A DNA stretch of 47,205 nucleotides, taken from the IMG/VR virus record IMGVR_UViG_3300027851_000045, positions 1 to 47,205 of that record. One strand, given 5' to 3'. The position numbers were made by a program, and so were the translations under genes. Under the pieces are notes generated by a model. The model had not been told where the DNA came from and made no database searches. It worked only from the letters and a program-made list of their open reading frames with translations. Origin of the DNA: a virus. Shown here piece by piece: positions 7,191-15,071 of this stretch (position 1 is the first letter of the stretch; every line of letters starts with the position of its first letter).

Positions 7191-8134
7191 AGCCAATGCT
7201 TGCTTCCGATTACGACGAATCCAAGATTCGTTTTCCGGTCATTGCACAACCAAAGATTGACGGGGTTCGTGCGCTGAACATGACTGGAACGCTAACCGGG
7301 CGCAGCTTGAAGAAGCACGCCAACCGGCACGTGACTGGATACTTCAGCCACTCGTCGTTGGCGGGCTTCGACGGTGAAATGGCTGCGGAGCACGAGTGCC
7401 ACCCTGATTTGTGCAGGCTGACCACATCAGCACTCAGTACCATTGACGGCGCCCCATGGATCCTGTGGCACGTCTTCGACTACATGACGCCCGAGACCGC
7501 TCGCTTGCCTTACGAGCAGCGACTTGTCGCAATGGCGGCGCGTGTGGCGCAGTTGCAGGCTGACACGCATCTAGGCGATCTGGCGCATCATTTGCGCTGC
7601 ATCCCGTCTGTCATGTGTGCGTCGCTGGAGCAACTGCTGGAGGTCGATTCCACGTGGCTTGACATGGGTTACGAGGGCACCATCATTCGCGACCCGCAAG
7701 GGCTGCACAAGCAAGGGCGCTCCACGGTGCGTGAAGGCGGTCTGCTTCGAATAAAGCGGTTCATTGACTTTGAAGTTGAGATAACGGAGATCTTGGAAGG
7801 TGTCACAAACACCAACGAGGCGCAGACCAACGAACTTGGGCTTCAGTTCCGTTCTTCACATCAAGAGAACATGGTGCCCAATGGTATGGTCGGCGCAATG
7901 ATGGGCCGTGTCATCAAAGACATTCTTGACGCCAAAGGTGCAGTGTTGTTCGCCGAGGGTTCCATCGTTAAGATTGGAGCTGGCAGCATGACACACGATG
8001 ATCGCGTTCGTTACTTCAAAGAACCCGACTTGCTTCTTGGGCAGATCGCCAAGGCAAAGATGTTCCCAAAAGGCGTCAAGGACAAACCTCGTTTTCCGAC
8101 GTTTCAGTCCATTCGAAGCATGACAGACCTTTAA
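7187..8134 (+). CDS. ATP-dependent DNA ligase
   Basis: A 315-aa single-subunit ligase sealing nicks during replication and repair. The adenylation lysine is Lys23 in QPKIDGVRA (motif I, KxDGxR). GFDGEMA is motif III, FDYMTP IIIa-like, YEGTIIRDP motif IV and GLLRIKRF motif V. A C-terminal OB-fold-like segment follows. The start is GTG at 7187 overlapping the previous stop; an ATG three codons later is an alternative that hardly changes the protein. Confidence 0.94.
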   Translation: MKPMLASDYDESKIRFPVIAQPKIDGVRALNMTGTLTGRSLKKHANRHVTGYFSHSSLAGFDGEMAAEHECHPDLCRLTTSALSTIDGAPWILWHVFDYMTPETARLPYEQRLVAMAARVAQLQADTHLGDLAHHLRCIPSVMCASLEQLLEVDSTWLDMGYEGTIIRDPQGLHKQGRSTVREGGLLRIKRFIDFEVEITEILEGVTNTNEAQTNELGLQFRSSHQENMVPNGMVGAMMGRVIKDILDAKGAVLFAEGSIVKIGAGSMTHDDRVRYFKEPDLLLGQIAKAKMFPKGVKDKPRFPTFQSIRSMTDL

Positions 8135-8136
8135 TC

Positions 8137-8165
8137 AATACACAAACCCGCGTCACTGCTACAAT
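8137..8165 (+). promoter_or_regulatory. Promoter with flanking inverted repeat before the recombination genes
   Basis: The -10 TACAAT (8160-8165) is good; the -35 (AATACA, 17 bases upstream) is poor. The -10 lies in a small inverted repeat TGCTAC (8157-8162)/GTAGCA (8175-8180), which could act as an operator. The sequence GTCACTG just upstream is shared with the promoter before mazG. Confidence 0.4.
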
Positions 8166-8204
8166 GCTTTCACCGTAGCAATACGAGACAACAAAGGAGC
8201 CATA

Positions 8205-8885
8205 ATGGCATTGAAATTCACAACTACCGACCAGGCCGCTCAAATGAACGGCGTCAAGGTCTTGGTGTATGGTGGCGCGGGGATGGGTAAAACCGTTCTT
8301 TGTTCAACTGCACCGAACCCGATTATCCTCAGCGCAGAAGGTGGGGAACTTTCCCTCCGCAACTTGCGCATTCCGATGATCGAGATAACCACAGTGCAGG
8401 ATCTTACCGAGGCTCACCAGTGGCTCTCCAGCAGCGCGGAAGCCAAGCAGTTCCAGACGGTGTGCATCGACAGCCTGTCCGAGGTTGCTGAGGTTGTGCT
8501 CAACAACGCAAAGCGGCAGGTCAAAGACCCGCGCCAAGCATACGGTGAGCTGATCGAGAAGATGGAAAGCGTGATCCGCGCCTACCGCGACCTTCCCGGC
8601 ATGAACGTCTATATGAGCGCCAAGATGGAGCCGAACAAGGACGAGCTGACGGGTGTGGTCAAATACGGCCCGGCAATGCCCGGTTCGAAGCTGGGCTCAA
8701 AGCTGCCTTACTTCTTCGACGAGGTGTTCCGCCTCGGTATCAACAAGACACCACAGGGTGAGTCATACCGCTTCTTGCAGACTCAACCTAACCTCCAATA
8801 CGAAGCCAAGGATCGCTCAGGTGTCCTGGCTGCCGTAGAACCGCCCCACCTGACGCAACTTTTCAACAAAATCCTAGGAGTTTGA
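8205..8885 (+). CDS. Sak4-like RecA-type recombination ATPase
   Basis: A 226-aa P-loop ATPase of the phage nucleotide-binding (AAA_24/Sak4) family, which promotes single-strand annealing recombination. Walker A is GGAGMGKT (23-30) and Walker B is TVCIDSLSE near residue 85-93. It lacks the extra domains of full RecA. The gene is followed after 4 bases by a DUF669 ssDNA-binding protein, the usual partner of Sak4. That pairing supports a recombination role rather than a packaging or partition ATPase. The start has AAAGGAG at ideal distance. Confidence 0.88.
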   Translation: MALKFTTTDQAAQMNGVKVLVYGGAGMGKTVLCSTAPNPIILSAEGGELSLRNLRIPMIEITTVQDLTEAHQWLSSSAEAKQFQTVCIDSLSEVAEVVLNNAKRQVKDPRQAYGELIEKMESVIRAYRDLPGMNVYMSAKMEPNKDELTGVVKYGPAMPGSKLGSKLPYFFDEVFRLGINKTPQGESYRFLQTQPNLQYEAKDRSGVLAAVEPPHLTQLFNKILGV

Positions 8886-8889
8886 AATC

Positions 8890-9669
8890 ATGGCACAATT
8901 GAACTTTGATGCTTCCACCGTCTCGCCGAGCGAATCGATCGAGGCAATCCCCGCGGGCTGGTACAACGCCCAAATTGATCAATCGGAAATGAAGCCGACC
9001 AAGGATGGGCAAGGTGCTTATCTGGAACTGCGCTTCAGTGTTCTGGACGGTCAGTACGCGAACCGCAAGGTCTTCACCCGTCTGAATTTGCGTAACGGAA
9101 ACCCCGTCGCGCAGGAAATCGCCTACAAGCAACTGTCCGCAATCTGCCATGCCACTGGTGTGATGCAGGTACAAGACAGCCAGCAGCTCCACGGCCGTCC
9201 GCTGAAGATCAAGGTGAAGGTTCGTGCGGCGACTGGTGATTACGAAGCATCCAACGAAATCAGCTCGTTCAAGAACATTAACGAGCAAGTCGATGGCCCG
9301 GTCGGTGGCGCCCCTGCCGCTGCTGGCGGAGCTCCTTGGGCACAGCAACCGGCAGCAGCCCCGCAGGCCGCGCCGTGGGCCCCGCAACCTGCCGCCGCAC
9401 CCGTAGCACCGGCCCAACAGTTTGCGCCGCCTGCTGCGGCCCCTGCCCCGGCTGCACCCGCATGGCAACCGCCCGCGGCCCAGCAACCTTGGGCACAGCA
9501 ACCGGCTCCGCAAGCTGCTCCGGTTCAGCAACCTGCCCCGCAACCCCAGGCCGCACCCGCTCCGGCGCAAGCTGCTCCGCAACCTGCTGGCGCTGTTCCG
9601 CCTTGGATGCAGCAGGCAGCAGCTCCGGCCGCTGGTGCAACCCCGCCCTGGGCAGCTCCGCAGCAGTAA
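8890..9669 (+). CDS. DUF669 single-stranded DNA-binding protein with long Pro/Ala/Gln tail
   Basis: Residues 1-135 are a DUF669 domain (PAGWYNAQIDQSEMKPTKDG, then YLELRFSVLDG and RKVFTRLNL), an OB-fold-type phage SSB. Residues about 140-259 are low complexity, built from repeated Pro/Ala/Gln blocks with PW units (PWAQQP, PPWMQQ, PPWAAPQQ). This resembles the disordered tail that lets bacterial SSB recruit partners. The domain normally accompanies Sak4, as here. The tail is unusually long for the family, and its composition produces long shadow frames on both strands. Confidence 0.85.
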   Translation: MAQLNFDASTVSPSESIEAIPAGWYNAQIDQSEMKPTKDGQGAYLELRFSVLDGQYANRKVFTRLNLRNGNPVAQEIAYKQLSAICHATGVMQVQDSQQLHGRPLKIKVKVRAATGDYEASNEISSFKNINEQVDGPVGGAPAAAGGAPWAQQPAAAPQAAPWAPQPAAAPVAPAQQFAPPAAAPAPAAPAWQPPAAQQPWAQQPAPQAAPVQQPAPQPQAAPAPAQAAPQPAGAVPPWMQQAAAPAAGATPPWAAPQQ

Positions 9670-9680
9670 GCTGACACAAC

Positions 9681-9708
9681 GGGCGCACTCGAAAGGGTGC
9701 GCCCTTTT
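9681..9708 (+). terminator. Rho-independent terminator after the SSB gene
   Basis: A 10-bp stem GGGCGCACTC/GGGTGCGCCC (one G-T pair) closes a GAAA tetraloop and is followed at once by TTTT and AATTT. This is a textbook intrinsic terminator. It would insulate the Sak4-SSB pair from the genes that follow, or attenuate transcription into them, since no strong promoter is obvious in the 14 bases before the next gene. Confidence 0.88.
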
Positions 9709-9722
9709 AATTTGAGGACGAC

Positions 9723-9914
9723 ATGGCAGACGAAGCAGACATCAGTCAAGCAAGAACTGAGATACTGGAAGCATCAGAAATCGCAGCAGTGCGCGAACGC
9801 GCTGCAAAGATACCGGCAGGCACGCCCGGTGAATGTGACCTGTGTGGTGAATGGAGCGGGCGACTGGTGAAAGGCGTCTGCGCTCCGTGCCGTGATAAGC
9901 ACAAGCTCCCATGA
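9723..9914 (+). CDS. DksA/TraR-family C4 zinc finger protein
   Basis: A 63-aa protein with an N-terminal helix (ADISQARTEILEASEIAAVRE) and a C-terminal C4 zinc finger CDLCGEWSGRLVKGVCAPC, the arrangement of short TraR-like members of the DksA family. TraR-type proteins bind in the RNA polymerase secondary channel and mimic DksA with ppGpp. A role in redirecting host transcription is therefore plausible, but not shown here. It overlaps the dCMP deaminase gene by 4 bases. Confidence 0.85.
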   Translation: MADEADISQARTEILEASEIAAVRERAAKIPAGTPGECDLCGEWSGRLVKGVCAPCRDKHKLP

Positions 9915-10342
9915 AAGACAAATTTAAGAGGGTTCATATGAAAGTTGCGCAAGCATACGCGGGGCTTTCATATGCACAGAGACGTCAGGTTGGATGCGTC
10001 ATTGTCATCGACGACATCGTTGTTCCAGGTTATAACGGGACGCCTAGTGGATGGGATAACCGTTGTGAAGTTCCGGACGGTTCCGCTACACTGCCTGAGG
10101 TAATACACGCAGAGCAGAACGCGCTGGATAAGATTGTTCGAAGCACGTTGAGCAGCGTTGGCGCCAGCGTGTTTGTTACGACCGCGCCTTGTATCGAATG
10201 CGCCAAAAGGTTGCAGGGTGCAAGGGTCAAAGAAGTATTTTATCGAGACGTGTATCGGAACGAAGACGGGATCGAATTCCTGCGCCGGGCTGGTATCCAT
10301 GTCGAAAGGGTTGAAGATGAGAACAGTTCAGAAAGCAGTTAA
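9911..10342 (+). CDS. Deoxycytidylate (dCMP) deaminase
   Basis: A 143-aa zinc-dependent deaminase making dUMP for ThyX. The catalytic HAEQN (66-70, His zinc ligand and Glu proton shuttle) and PCIEC (93-97, Cys ligands) motifs are intact. GYNGTPSGWDNRCE near residue 41-53 is the substrate-binding loop typical of dCMP deaminases of the ComE type. It overlaps the upstream zinc finger gene by 4 bases and the downstream nuclease by 26 bases. No dUTPase gene was recognised, so dUMP supply may depend on this enzyme and the host. Confidence 0.93.
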   Translation: MKDKFKRVHMKVAQAYAGLSYAQRRQVGCVIVIDDIVVPGYNGTPSGWDNRCEVPDGSATLPEVIHAEQNALDKIVRSTLSSVGASVFVTTAPCIECAKRLQGARVKEVFYRDVYRNEDGIEFLRRAGIHVERVEDENSSESS

Positions 10343-11219
10343 GACGCTTAAAGCGATCGACGATGCAATGTCAGCCGACCAAGGCGCAGCCTATCGCCAG
10401 CACCTCCAGCGCGTGCTCCCACACATAGGCGACGCTTACCGTGGGCAAGATGACCCGTTCCGCACACACTTGGGCGCGTCGGTCATTGGCGGGGAATGTG
10501 GTCGCGCTATCTGGTACGGATTCCGCTGGACTACGGTTCCGAAGTTCAAGGGGCGCATCCTGCGCCTGTTCAACCGCGGGCACCTTGAAGAAGGTCGCTT
10601 CATTGCTGCGCTGCTAACGATTGGCGTGCAGATTTACCAGCAAGATGAGAACGGCAAGCAATTCCGCATCAGCGACGTTGGCGGGCACTTTGGCGGCTCA
10701 GGCGATGGTGTGGCTATCGGCATTCCCGATCTTCCTCCAGGCACGCCCTGCCTGTTGGAGTTCAAGACGCATAACGACAAGTCATTCCAGAAGCTGGTCA
10801 AGGAAGGTGTTCGCGCTGCTAAGTTCGAGCATTACGTCCAGATGAATACCTACATGCGAAAGATGGGCCTGCCCGTTGCGCTGTACGGTGCAGTCAATAA
10901 GAACGACGACGACTTCTACTTCGAGATTGTGACGCTCGACACCGCAACGGCGGACCAGTTCAGCGACAGAGCTCGACAGATCATCCTGCTGAAGGAAGCC
11001 CCCGCACGCATCAGTGAATCTCCTGGCTGGTTCGCGTGTAGCTGGTGTGACCACAAACCCGTCTGCCACCTCAAGGCTGCACCGGCTCGCAACTGCCGAA
11101 CGTGTAAGCATAGCGAGGCGCGGGATGATGGGAATTGGTATTGCACGCTTCCGGGCTTCGAACAGGTCATTCCGAAGGAACTTCAGCTTACTGGTTGCAG
11201 TCATTACGAGGTGTTCTGA
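10317..11219 (+). CDS. Cas4/RecB-like PD-(D/E)XK exonuclease
   Basis: A 300-aa nuclease. The active-site motifs are GGSGDG (Asp130), LLEFKTH (Glu148-x-Lys150) and QMNTYM (Gln175), the RecB/Cas4 pattern. One Cys at 61 (GGECGRAIW) plus CSWC...C near residue 240-255 resembles the four-cysteine iron-sulphur site of Cas4/AddB-type nucleases. A further C-terminal Cys set (CRTCKH...C...C) could bind zinc. It presumably resects ends for the Sak4/SSB recombination pathway. The ATG at 10317 is chosen; its frame overlaps the deaminase gene, and the stop overlaps the helicase start by one base. Confidence 0.83.
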   Translation: MRTVQKAVKTLKAIDDAMSADQGAAYRQHLQRVLPHIGDAYRGQDDPFRTHLGASVIGGECGRAIWYGFRWTTVPKFKGRILRLFNRGHLEEGRFIAALLTIGVQIYQQDENGKQFRISDVGGHFGGSGDGVAIGIPDLPPGTPCLLEFKTHNDKSFQKLVKEGVRAAKFEHYVQMNTYMRKMGLPVALYGAVNKNDDDFYFEIVTLDTATADQFSDRARQIILLKEAPARISESPGWFACSWCDHKPVCHLKAAPARNCRTCKHSEARDDGNWYCTLPGFEQVIPKELQLTGCSHYEVF

Positions 11220-12910
11220 TGCTTCAGCCGCGATCGTATCAAGTAGAGGCGGTGAGCAGCCTCTACCAGTATTTCTCCGCGCAGAATGGAAACCCTGTGC
11301 TGGCGCTGCCCACTGGAACAGGCAAGTCCGTGATCATTGCGATGTTCTTGCAGTCGATTTTCTACCAGTTTCCTGGCCAGCGGGTAATGGTACTGACGCA
11401 CGTGAAAGAACTCATTCAGCAGAACTATGAGAAGCTGATGTCGTTGTGGCCTGCTGCGCCCGCCGGTGTGTATAGCGCGGGATTGAACCGTCGCGACACG
11501 CACCGCAAGATCACGTTCGCTGGCATTGGTTCGGTCGCAAAGAAAGCCGATCAGTTTCGTCATATTGATATTGTCATCATTGACGAGGCGCATCTGGTAA
11601 GTCCGAACGATGAAACCATGTATCAAGCATTCCTGAACGCTCTACGCGAGGTGAATCCTTACCTGAAGGTCGTTGGGCTGACTGCAACACCTTGGCGTCT
11701 TGGCACTGGTAAGATCACCGACGACGGTATCTTCACGGACATCTGCTTCGACATTACAGGCCTTCACGCATTCAACCGCCTGATTGCAGAAGGCTTTCTT
11801 GCGCCGCTGGTTCCACGCCAGACGAAGCAGATGCTCGACACCGAAGGGATTCACATGCGGGGCGGCGAGTTTGTGCAGTCGGAACTCCAGCACGCGGTCG
11901 ATAAGTACGAGATCACACAGGCTGCACTTCGTGAGACGCTCGAGCTAGGCTTTGACCGGAAGCACTGGTTGATCTTTGCGTCTGGCGTGGAGCACGCTTG
12001 CAACATTGCCGACATGCTGAACGACATGGGTATCCCAACTGTGGCCATCCACAGCAAGATGGGCGATGCACAGCGCGACCAAGCGATTCTTGATTTCAAG
12101 TCCGGTAAGTACCGCGCCGCAGTGAATAACAACGTGCTGACCACAGGATTCGACTTTCCGGGAATTGATCTGATCGTCGTTCTGCGCCCTACCGCTTCGA
12201 CTGTGCTATGGGTGCAGATGCTTGGCCGTGGGACGCGCCCTTGCGAAGGGAAAGAGAACTGCCTCGTTCTGGACTTCGCAGGTAACACTCGCAGACTCGG
12301 GCCTATCAATGATCCTGTGATCCCTCGCAAGAAGGGTTCCAAGGCTGGCGGTGAAGCACCTGTGAAACTGTGCGGGAGCTGTGCAACCTACAATCACGCA
12401 AGCGTGACTCACTGCGCCTACTGCGGAGCGGAATTCACTTTCCAAGTTAAGATCAAGCAGACCGCGGCGAGCGATGAATTGCTTCGCGGCGAGGCTCCGC
12501 TCGTTGAAGTCTTCAAGGTGGATCACATCACGTACAGCACGCACGAGAAAGCAGGTCGCCCTCCTATGATGAAGGTGACTTACTATTGCGGCCTCCGTTC
12601 GTTCAGTGAGTACGTCTGCATCCAGCATGACGGGTTCGCGCAGCGTAAGGCACGACAATGGTGGCGTGAGCGTAGCAGCGCAGCCTTCCCAGACAGCACA
12701 GCGGACGCCCTTGTGGTTGCTGATACATTGTCCGCAGCGACACACCTTCGCATCTGGGTCAATAAGCAATACCCTGAGATCCTTGCGCATTGTTTTGACG
12801 GAACCGCCTTCGGTCAGCAGGAAGCAGGAGCTCCGCCAACTACGGATACAGCGGCGCCTCGCGTGCCTACACCAGTGGCGTCAGACTTTGACGACGATAT
12901 TCCGTTCTGA
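11219..12910 (+). CDS. Superfamily 2 DNA helicase (DEAH) with zinc ribbon
   Basis: A 563-aa helicase. Q-motif-like RSYQVEAVSSL precedes Walker A PTGTGKS (31-37). DEAH is at 122-125, LTATPWR is motif III-like, and the C-terminal RecA domain carries NVLTTGFD and QMLGRGTRP (motifs V and VI). A Cys4 zinc ribbon CGSC...CAYC follows at about 385-405, then a 150-residue region typical of phage homologues. It may remodel forks or recombination intermediates. The start ATG shares one base with the nuclease stop (TGATG). Confidence 0.92.
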   Translation: MLQPRSYQVEAVSSLYQYFSAQNGNPVLALPTGTGKSVIIAMFLQSIFYQFPGQRVMVLTHVKELIQQNYEKLMSLWPAAPAGVYSAGLNRRDTHRKITFAGIGSVAKKADQFRHIDIVIIDEAHLVSPNDETMYQAFLNALREVNPYLKVVGLTATPWRLGTGKITDDGIFTDICFDITGLHAFNRLIAEGFLAPLVPRQTKQMLDTEGIHMRGGEFVQSELQHAVDKYEITQAALRETLELGFDRKHWLIFASGVEHACNIADMLNDMGIPTVAIHSKMGDAQRDQAILDFKSGKYRAAVNNNVLTTGFDFPGIDLIVVLRPTASTVLWVQMLGRGTRPCEGKENCLVLDFAGNTRRLGPINDPVIPRKKGSKAGGEAPVKLCGSCATYNHASVTHCAYCGAEFTFQVKIKQTAASDELLRGEAPLVEVFKVDHITYSTHEKAGRPPMMKVTYYCGLRSFSEYVCIQHDGFAQRKARQWWRERSSAAFPDSTADALVVADTLSAATHLRIWVNKQYPEILAHCFDGTAFGQQEAGAPPTTDTAAPRVPTPVASDFDDDIPF

Positions 12911-12932
12911 CAAAAAAGTTTGATTGAAGTGT

Positions 12933-12960
12933 TGCAATCATGATTTCTTCGTGTATAGTT
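12933..12960 (+). promoter_or_regulatory. Strong sigma-70 promoter
   Basis: TTGCAA, 16 bases, TATAGT: 4 of 6 and 5 of 6 consensus matches. The predicted start near 12967 gives a leader of about 50 bases with AAGGAG before the ATG at 13017. It drives the three-gene set with the shared C-terminal domain. Confidence 0.6.
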
Positions 12961-13016
12961 GCACTCATGCGCTTAACGCAAGTGCAAACAACTTAACCAC
13001 CGTAAGGAGAAATGAA

Positions 13017-13619
13017 ATGACTGCAACCGCTTCCAAATTTGATGCAATGGGCAAAGAAGAACTCCGCGCTGCCTGCCGCGAGGCTGGTGTGTCTTACAGC
13101 AAGCTGAACAATGACGGAATGCGTGCTGCGCTGGTTGCACATTACGCCAAGGCTGACATTGCTGAAGAACAAGCTGAAGAAGAAATTGCCCCTGAGCCGA
13201 AGCGCAACGGACTGGGCTTTTCGCTTGCCCAAATGATGGGAACTGCCCCGCTTCCTGTTCCAACTGGTGTTGGCAACGTGACTCGTGTGGTTGATGGCAA
13301 GCGTGTTGAAGCAAAGTCTCCCAAGGCTAAGGGCGAACCCCGCGCTCGCGGTGATAAGCCTGCCGCCCCTGCTGTGCCCCGTGTGTCACGTAAAGGTTAC
13401 ACCATTCAGAAAGAACGCGAAGAACGCAACGGCGTGAAGCGTCCGTCCGAAGGTACTGTGTGCGGCGCTGTGTGGGCAGAGTTCGATAAGAACCCAGAAA
13501 TTAAAGCTGGCGAACTTGCTGACCTTGCAGATGCCAACGGCTGGAACCGGACGAACGTGTCTTGCGAGTTCTACGCATGGCGCAAGTTCATGGGCATCAA
13601 GGGGCGTGCAGCAAAATGA
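13017..13619 (+). CDS. Putative DNA-binding protein A with shared C-terminal domain (200 aa)
   Basis: The N-terminal 50 residues (MGKEELRAACREAGVSYSKL) form a SAP- or HeH-like helical motif, often DNA-binding. A basic, Pro/Lys-rich linker follows. The last 60 residues (GVKRPSEGTVCGAVWAEFD ... NVSCEFYAWRKFMGIKGR) match the C-terminus of the protein at 14447 and more weakly that at 13784. Placement behind its own good promoter suggests high expression. Function is not established; a nucleoid-like or DNA-organising role is an inference from basicity and the SAP-like segment. The ATG at 13017 is preferred over the one at 12924, which would precede the promoter. Confidence 0.78.
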   Translation: MTATASKFDAMGKEELRAACREAGVSYSKLNNDGMRAALVAHYAKADIAEEQAEEEIAPEPKRNGLGFSLAQMMGTAPLPVPTGVGNVTRVVDGKRVEAKSPKAKGEPRARGDKPAAPAVPRVSRKGYTIQKEREERNGVKRPSEGTVCGAVWAEFDKNPEIKAGELADLADANGWNRTNVSCEFYAWRKFMGIKGRAAK

Positions 13620-13783
13620 GAACGCTGATCCTTGTGGGCTTGCTTGCTCTGTGTGGTTGCAGCAAGCCCGAGGACTGCAAGTACCATCACACTGAACCCG
13701 GAAAGGTTGCCGTTCGAATGTGGGTTCCTGAACGGGACGTCTATCAGTGTGCCGACAACGTGTGGATCTACAGGAGTCGTTAG
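13616..13783 (+). CDS. Small lipoprotein (55 aa)
   Basis: It begins MRTLILVGLLALCGCSKPED. A signal helix followed by a lipobox (LCGC, cleavage before the second Cys at position 15) predicts a lipid-anchored mature protein of about 41 residues facing the periplasm. Its start overlaps the previous stop (ATGA), and the next gene begins directly after its stop. Rz1-like outer spanins are small lipoproteins, but this one is in the early arm, without an inner spanin beside it and without proline richness. An exclusion or envelope-modifying role is equally possible. Confidence 0.68.
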   Translation: MRTLILVGLLALCGCSKPEDCKYHHTEPGKVAVRMWVPERDVYQCADNVWIYRSR

Positions 13784-14359
13784 ATGTATTTCATATTCAA
13801 CCGTGACACCCTTCAGCTTGAAGGTACATTCAAGGCGCCCAAGGATGACCACACCGAAGACAAATTTATCGTCCTGCCTGCTAGTGAATCACAAGACCCA
13901 TTTCGCAAGACCCTTGACCGACTTCGCGTATCGCATCTGGAAGTGGCGTTGATGTATCGTAACGCTGGAAATATCACAGGGCCTATTAGTGATTACCGCG
14001 ACAGTCTGATTTCCTACCTGTATTATCTGCTGACGTCCGGCAAAGCACACACAAAGCACACTGTCACGCTGTTTAACGAAGAAACTGGGCCCACACAGGC
14101 CGGCACAGGCCGCGATCAACCTGCCGCCAATACGGTAGCACCGGCCAAAACGCCGAGCGCACCGCGTTCCGGTAACAGGATCACCATCTTTGAGGTCGCG
14201 GACCGCATGTGGAACGAAGCTGGCTCCCCGAAAGATACCTCCGTCGTGCTTCAGTTGCGTAAGACCATCATGGCTGAACTAGAAGCGAACCACGGCATCA
14301 GAAAGACAACGAGTTCGACTGCACTTGGTGAGTGGCAGAAACTCCGACTGAACAATTGA
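13784..14359 (+). CDS. Hypothetical protein C with degenerate shared C-terminal domain (191 aa)
   Basis: The N-terminal 100 residues look globular (MYFIFNRDTLQLEGTFKAPK...). A Pro/Ala/Thr-rich linker at about 103-130 (TGRDQPAANTVAPAKTPSAP) follows. The C-terminal 60 residues (ITIFEVADRMWNEAG ... TTSSTALGEWQKLRL) share spacing and key aromatic and basic positions with the C-termini of the 13017 and 14447 products. I do not recognise the N-terminal domain. The gene abuts the lipoprotein gene with no gap. Confidence 0.7.
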   Translation: MYFIFNRDTLQLEGTFKAPKDDHTEDKFIVLPASESQDPFRKTLDRLRVSHLEVALMYRNAGNITGPISDYRDSLISYLYYLLTSGKAHTKHTVTLFNEETGPTQAGTGRDQPAANTVAPAKTPSAPRSGNRITIFEVADRMWNEAGSPKDTSVVLQLRKTIMAELEANHGIRKTTSSTALGEWQKLRLNN

Positions 14360-14365
14360 CAGCAG

Positions 14366-14392
14366 TTGCGTTCGTGCGTTCCGTTTTATAAA
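14366..14392 (+). promoter_or_regulatory. Possible promoter before the Ala/Lys-rich protein gene
   Basis: TTGCGT, 15 bases, TATAAA. The -35 matches the TTGCG type of other right-arm promoters, but the spacing is short. A TTGACA at 14356 has no -10 at 17 bases. Confidence 0.3.
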
Positions 14393-14446
14393 CTGCGAAG
14401 CACGTCCCGCAGACGTTTTTCTTAAACCACTTTTGAAGGAATCATC

Positions 14447-14977
14447 ATGTTCGAGAAGACCCAGGAACAACTCGACGCCGAGGCTGCTGCCAAGGCCCAG
14501 AAACAAGCCGAGAAAGAAGCGAAAGCTGCTGCCGCTGCTGAAGCAAAGGCTGCGAAGCAAGCCGAGCGCGAAGCCAAGAAGGCTGCTGCTGAAGCTGAAA
14601 AGGAAGCCAAGAAGGCTGAACGCGAAGCTGCCAAGCAGGCGAAGATTGACGCGAAAGAAGCCGCCAAGGCTGCGAAGGAAGCGGAAAAAGCTGCCAAGGA
14701 ACAAGCCAAGGCTGATGCCAAAGCTGCTCGCGAAGCCAACCGCCAACCGGAACAGAATGGCATCCGCCGTCCCGGCCCGGAAGGTCTGTGCGGCCAAGTG
14801 TGGGGCCTGGCTGACAGCCTGTCTCAGCAACTGGGCCAAGCTGTGCCGATCGCCAACCTGCTGGAAGCTGGTGTCGCTGCCGGTCTCAACCCGAGCAACA
14901 TCCGCACCGAATACGCTCGCTGGAAGAAATTCCACGGTTTGAGCGGTCGCATTACCCTTCCGGCTGCTGCCGAGTAA
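14447..14977 (+). CDS. Ala/Lys/Glu-rich coiled-coil protein B with shared C-terminal domain (176 aa)
   Basis: Residues about 8-100 are an almost pure Ala/Lys/Glu/Gln repeat (units such as AEKEAKKAER and AAKAAKEAEK), predicted to be a single long charged helix like TolA or histone-H1 tails. Residues about 103-168 are the shared domain (NGIRRPGPEGLCGQVWGLAD ... NIRTEYARWKKFHGLSGR) also found at 13017. A DNA-binding head with a long helical spacer is a reasonable inference. The repetitive composition creates long shadow frames. Confidence 0.75.
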   Translation: MFEKTQEQLDAEAAAKAQKQAEKEAKAAAAAEAKAAKQAEREAKKAAAEAEKEAKKAEREAAKQAKIDAKEAAKAAKEAEKAAKEQAKADAKAAREANRQPEQNGIRRPGPEGLCGQVWGLADSLSQQLGQAVPIANLLEAGVAAGLNPSNIRTEYARWKKFHGLSGRITLPAAAE

Positions 14978-14983
14978 GGTTCC

Positions 14984-15054
14984 GCGGTACAATACCGCAC
15001 CGCCAACCCTGTGCCATGCAGGGTTGGCACCCTTACCTCCCAGGCTCAGGCCTG
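14984..15054 (+). promoter_or_regulatory. Structured leader with three tandem stem-loops upstream of queE
   Basis: Three hairpins follow one another. GCGGTA-CAA-TACCGC is at 14984-14998. GCCAACCCTG-7 bases-CAGGGTTGGC (perfect 10-bp stem) is at 15002-15028. CAGGC-TCAG-GCCTG is at 15041-15054. There is no T-run after the strong stem, so it is not a standard terminator. A possible -10, TACAAT, overlaps the first hairpin. If transcribed, this would be a compact structured 5' leader for the deazaguanine operon. It does not match a preQ1 riboswitch class that I can recognise. Confidence 0.5.
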
Positions 15055-15071
15055 TAACCTATGGGAACAAC

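Noticed and set aside
9278-9688. Long antisense frames over the Pro/Ala-rich SSB tail and over the Ala/Lys-rich gene at 14447
   Set aside because: The low-complexity GC-rich codons open several frames on both strands. None has a start signal or sensible composition.
13616-13783. Outer spanin (Rz1-like) assignment for the 55-aa lipoprotein
   Set aside because: It lies in the early arm away from the lysis genes, has no overlapping inner spanin and is not proline-rich.
14984-15054. Known preQ1 riboswitch in the queE leader
   Set aside because: The stems are present but I cannot find the A-rich tail and pseudoknot arrangement of preQ1-I, or the elements of preQ1-II or III. It is kept only as an unclassified structured leader.
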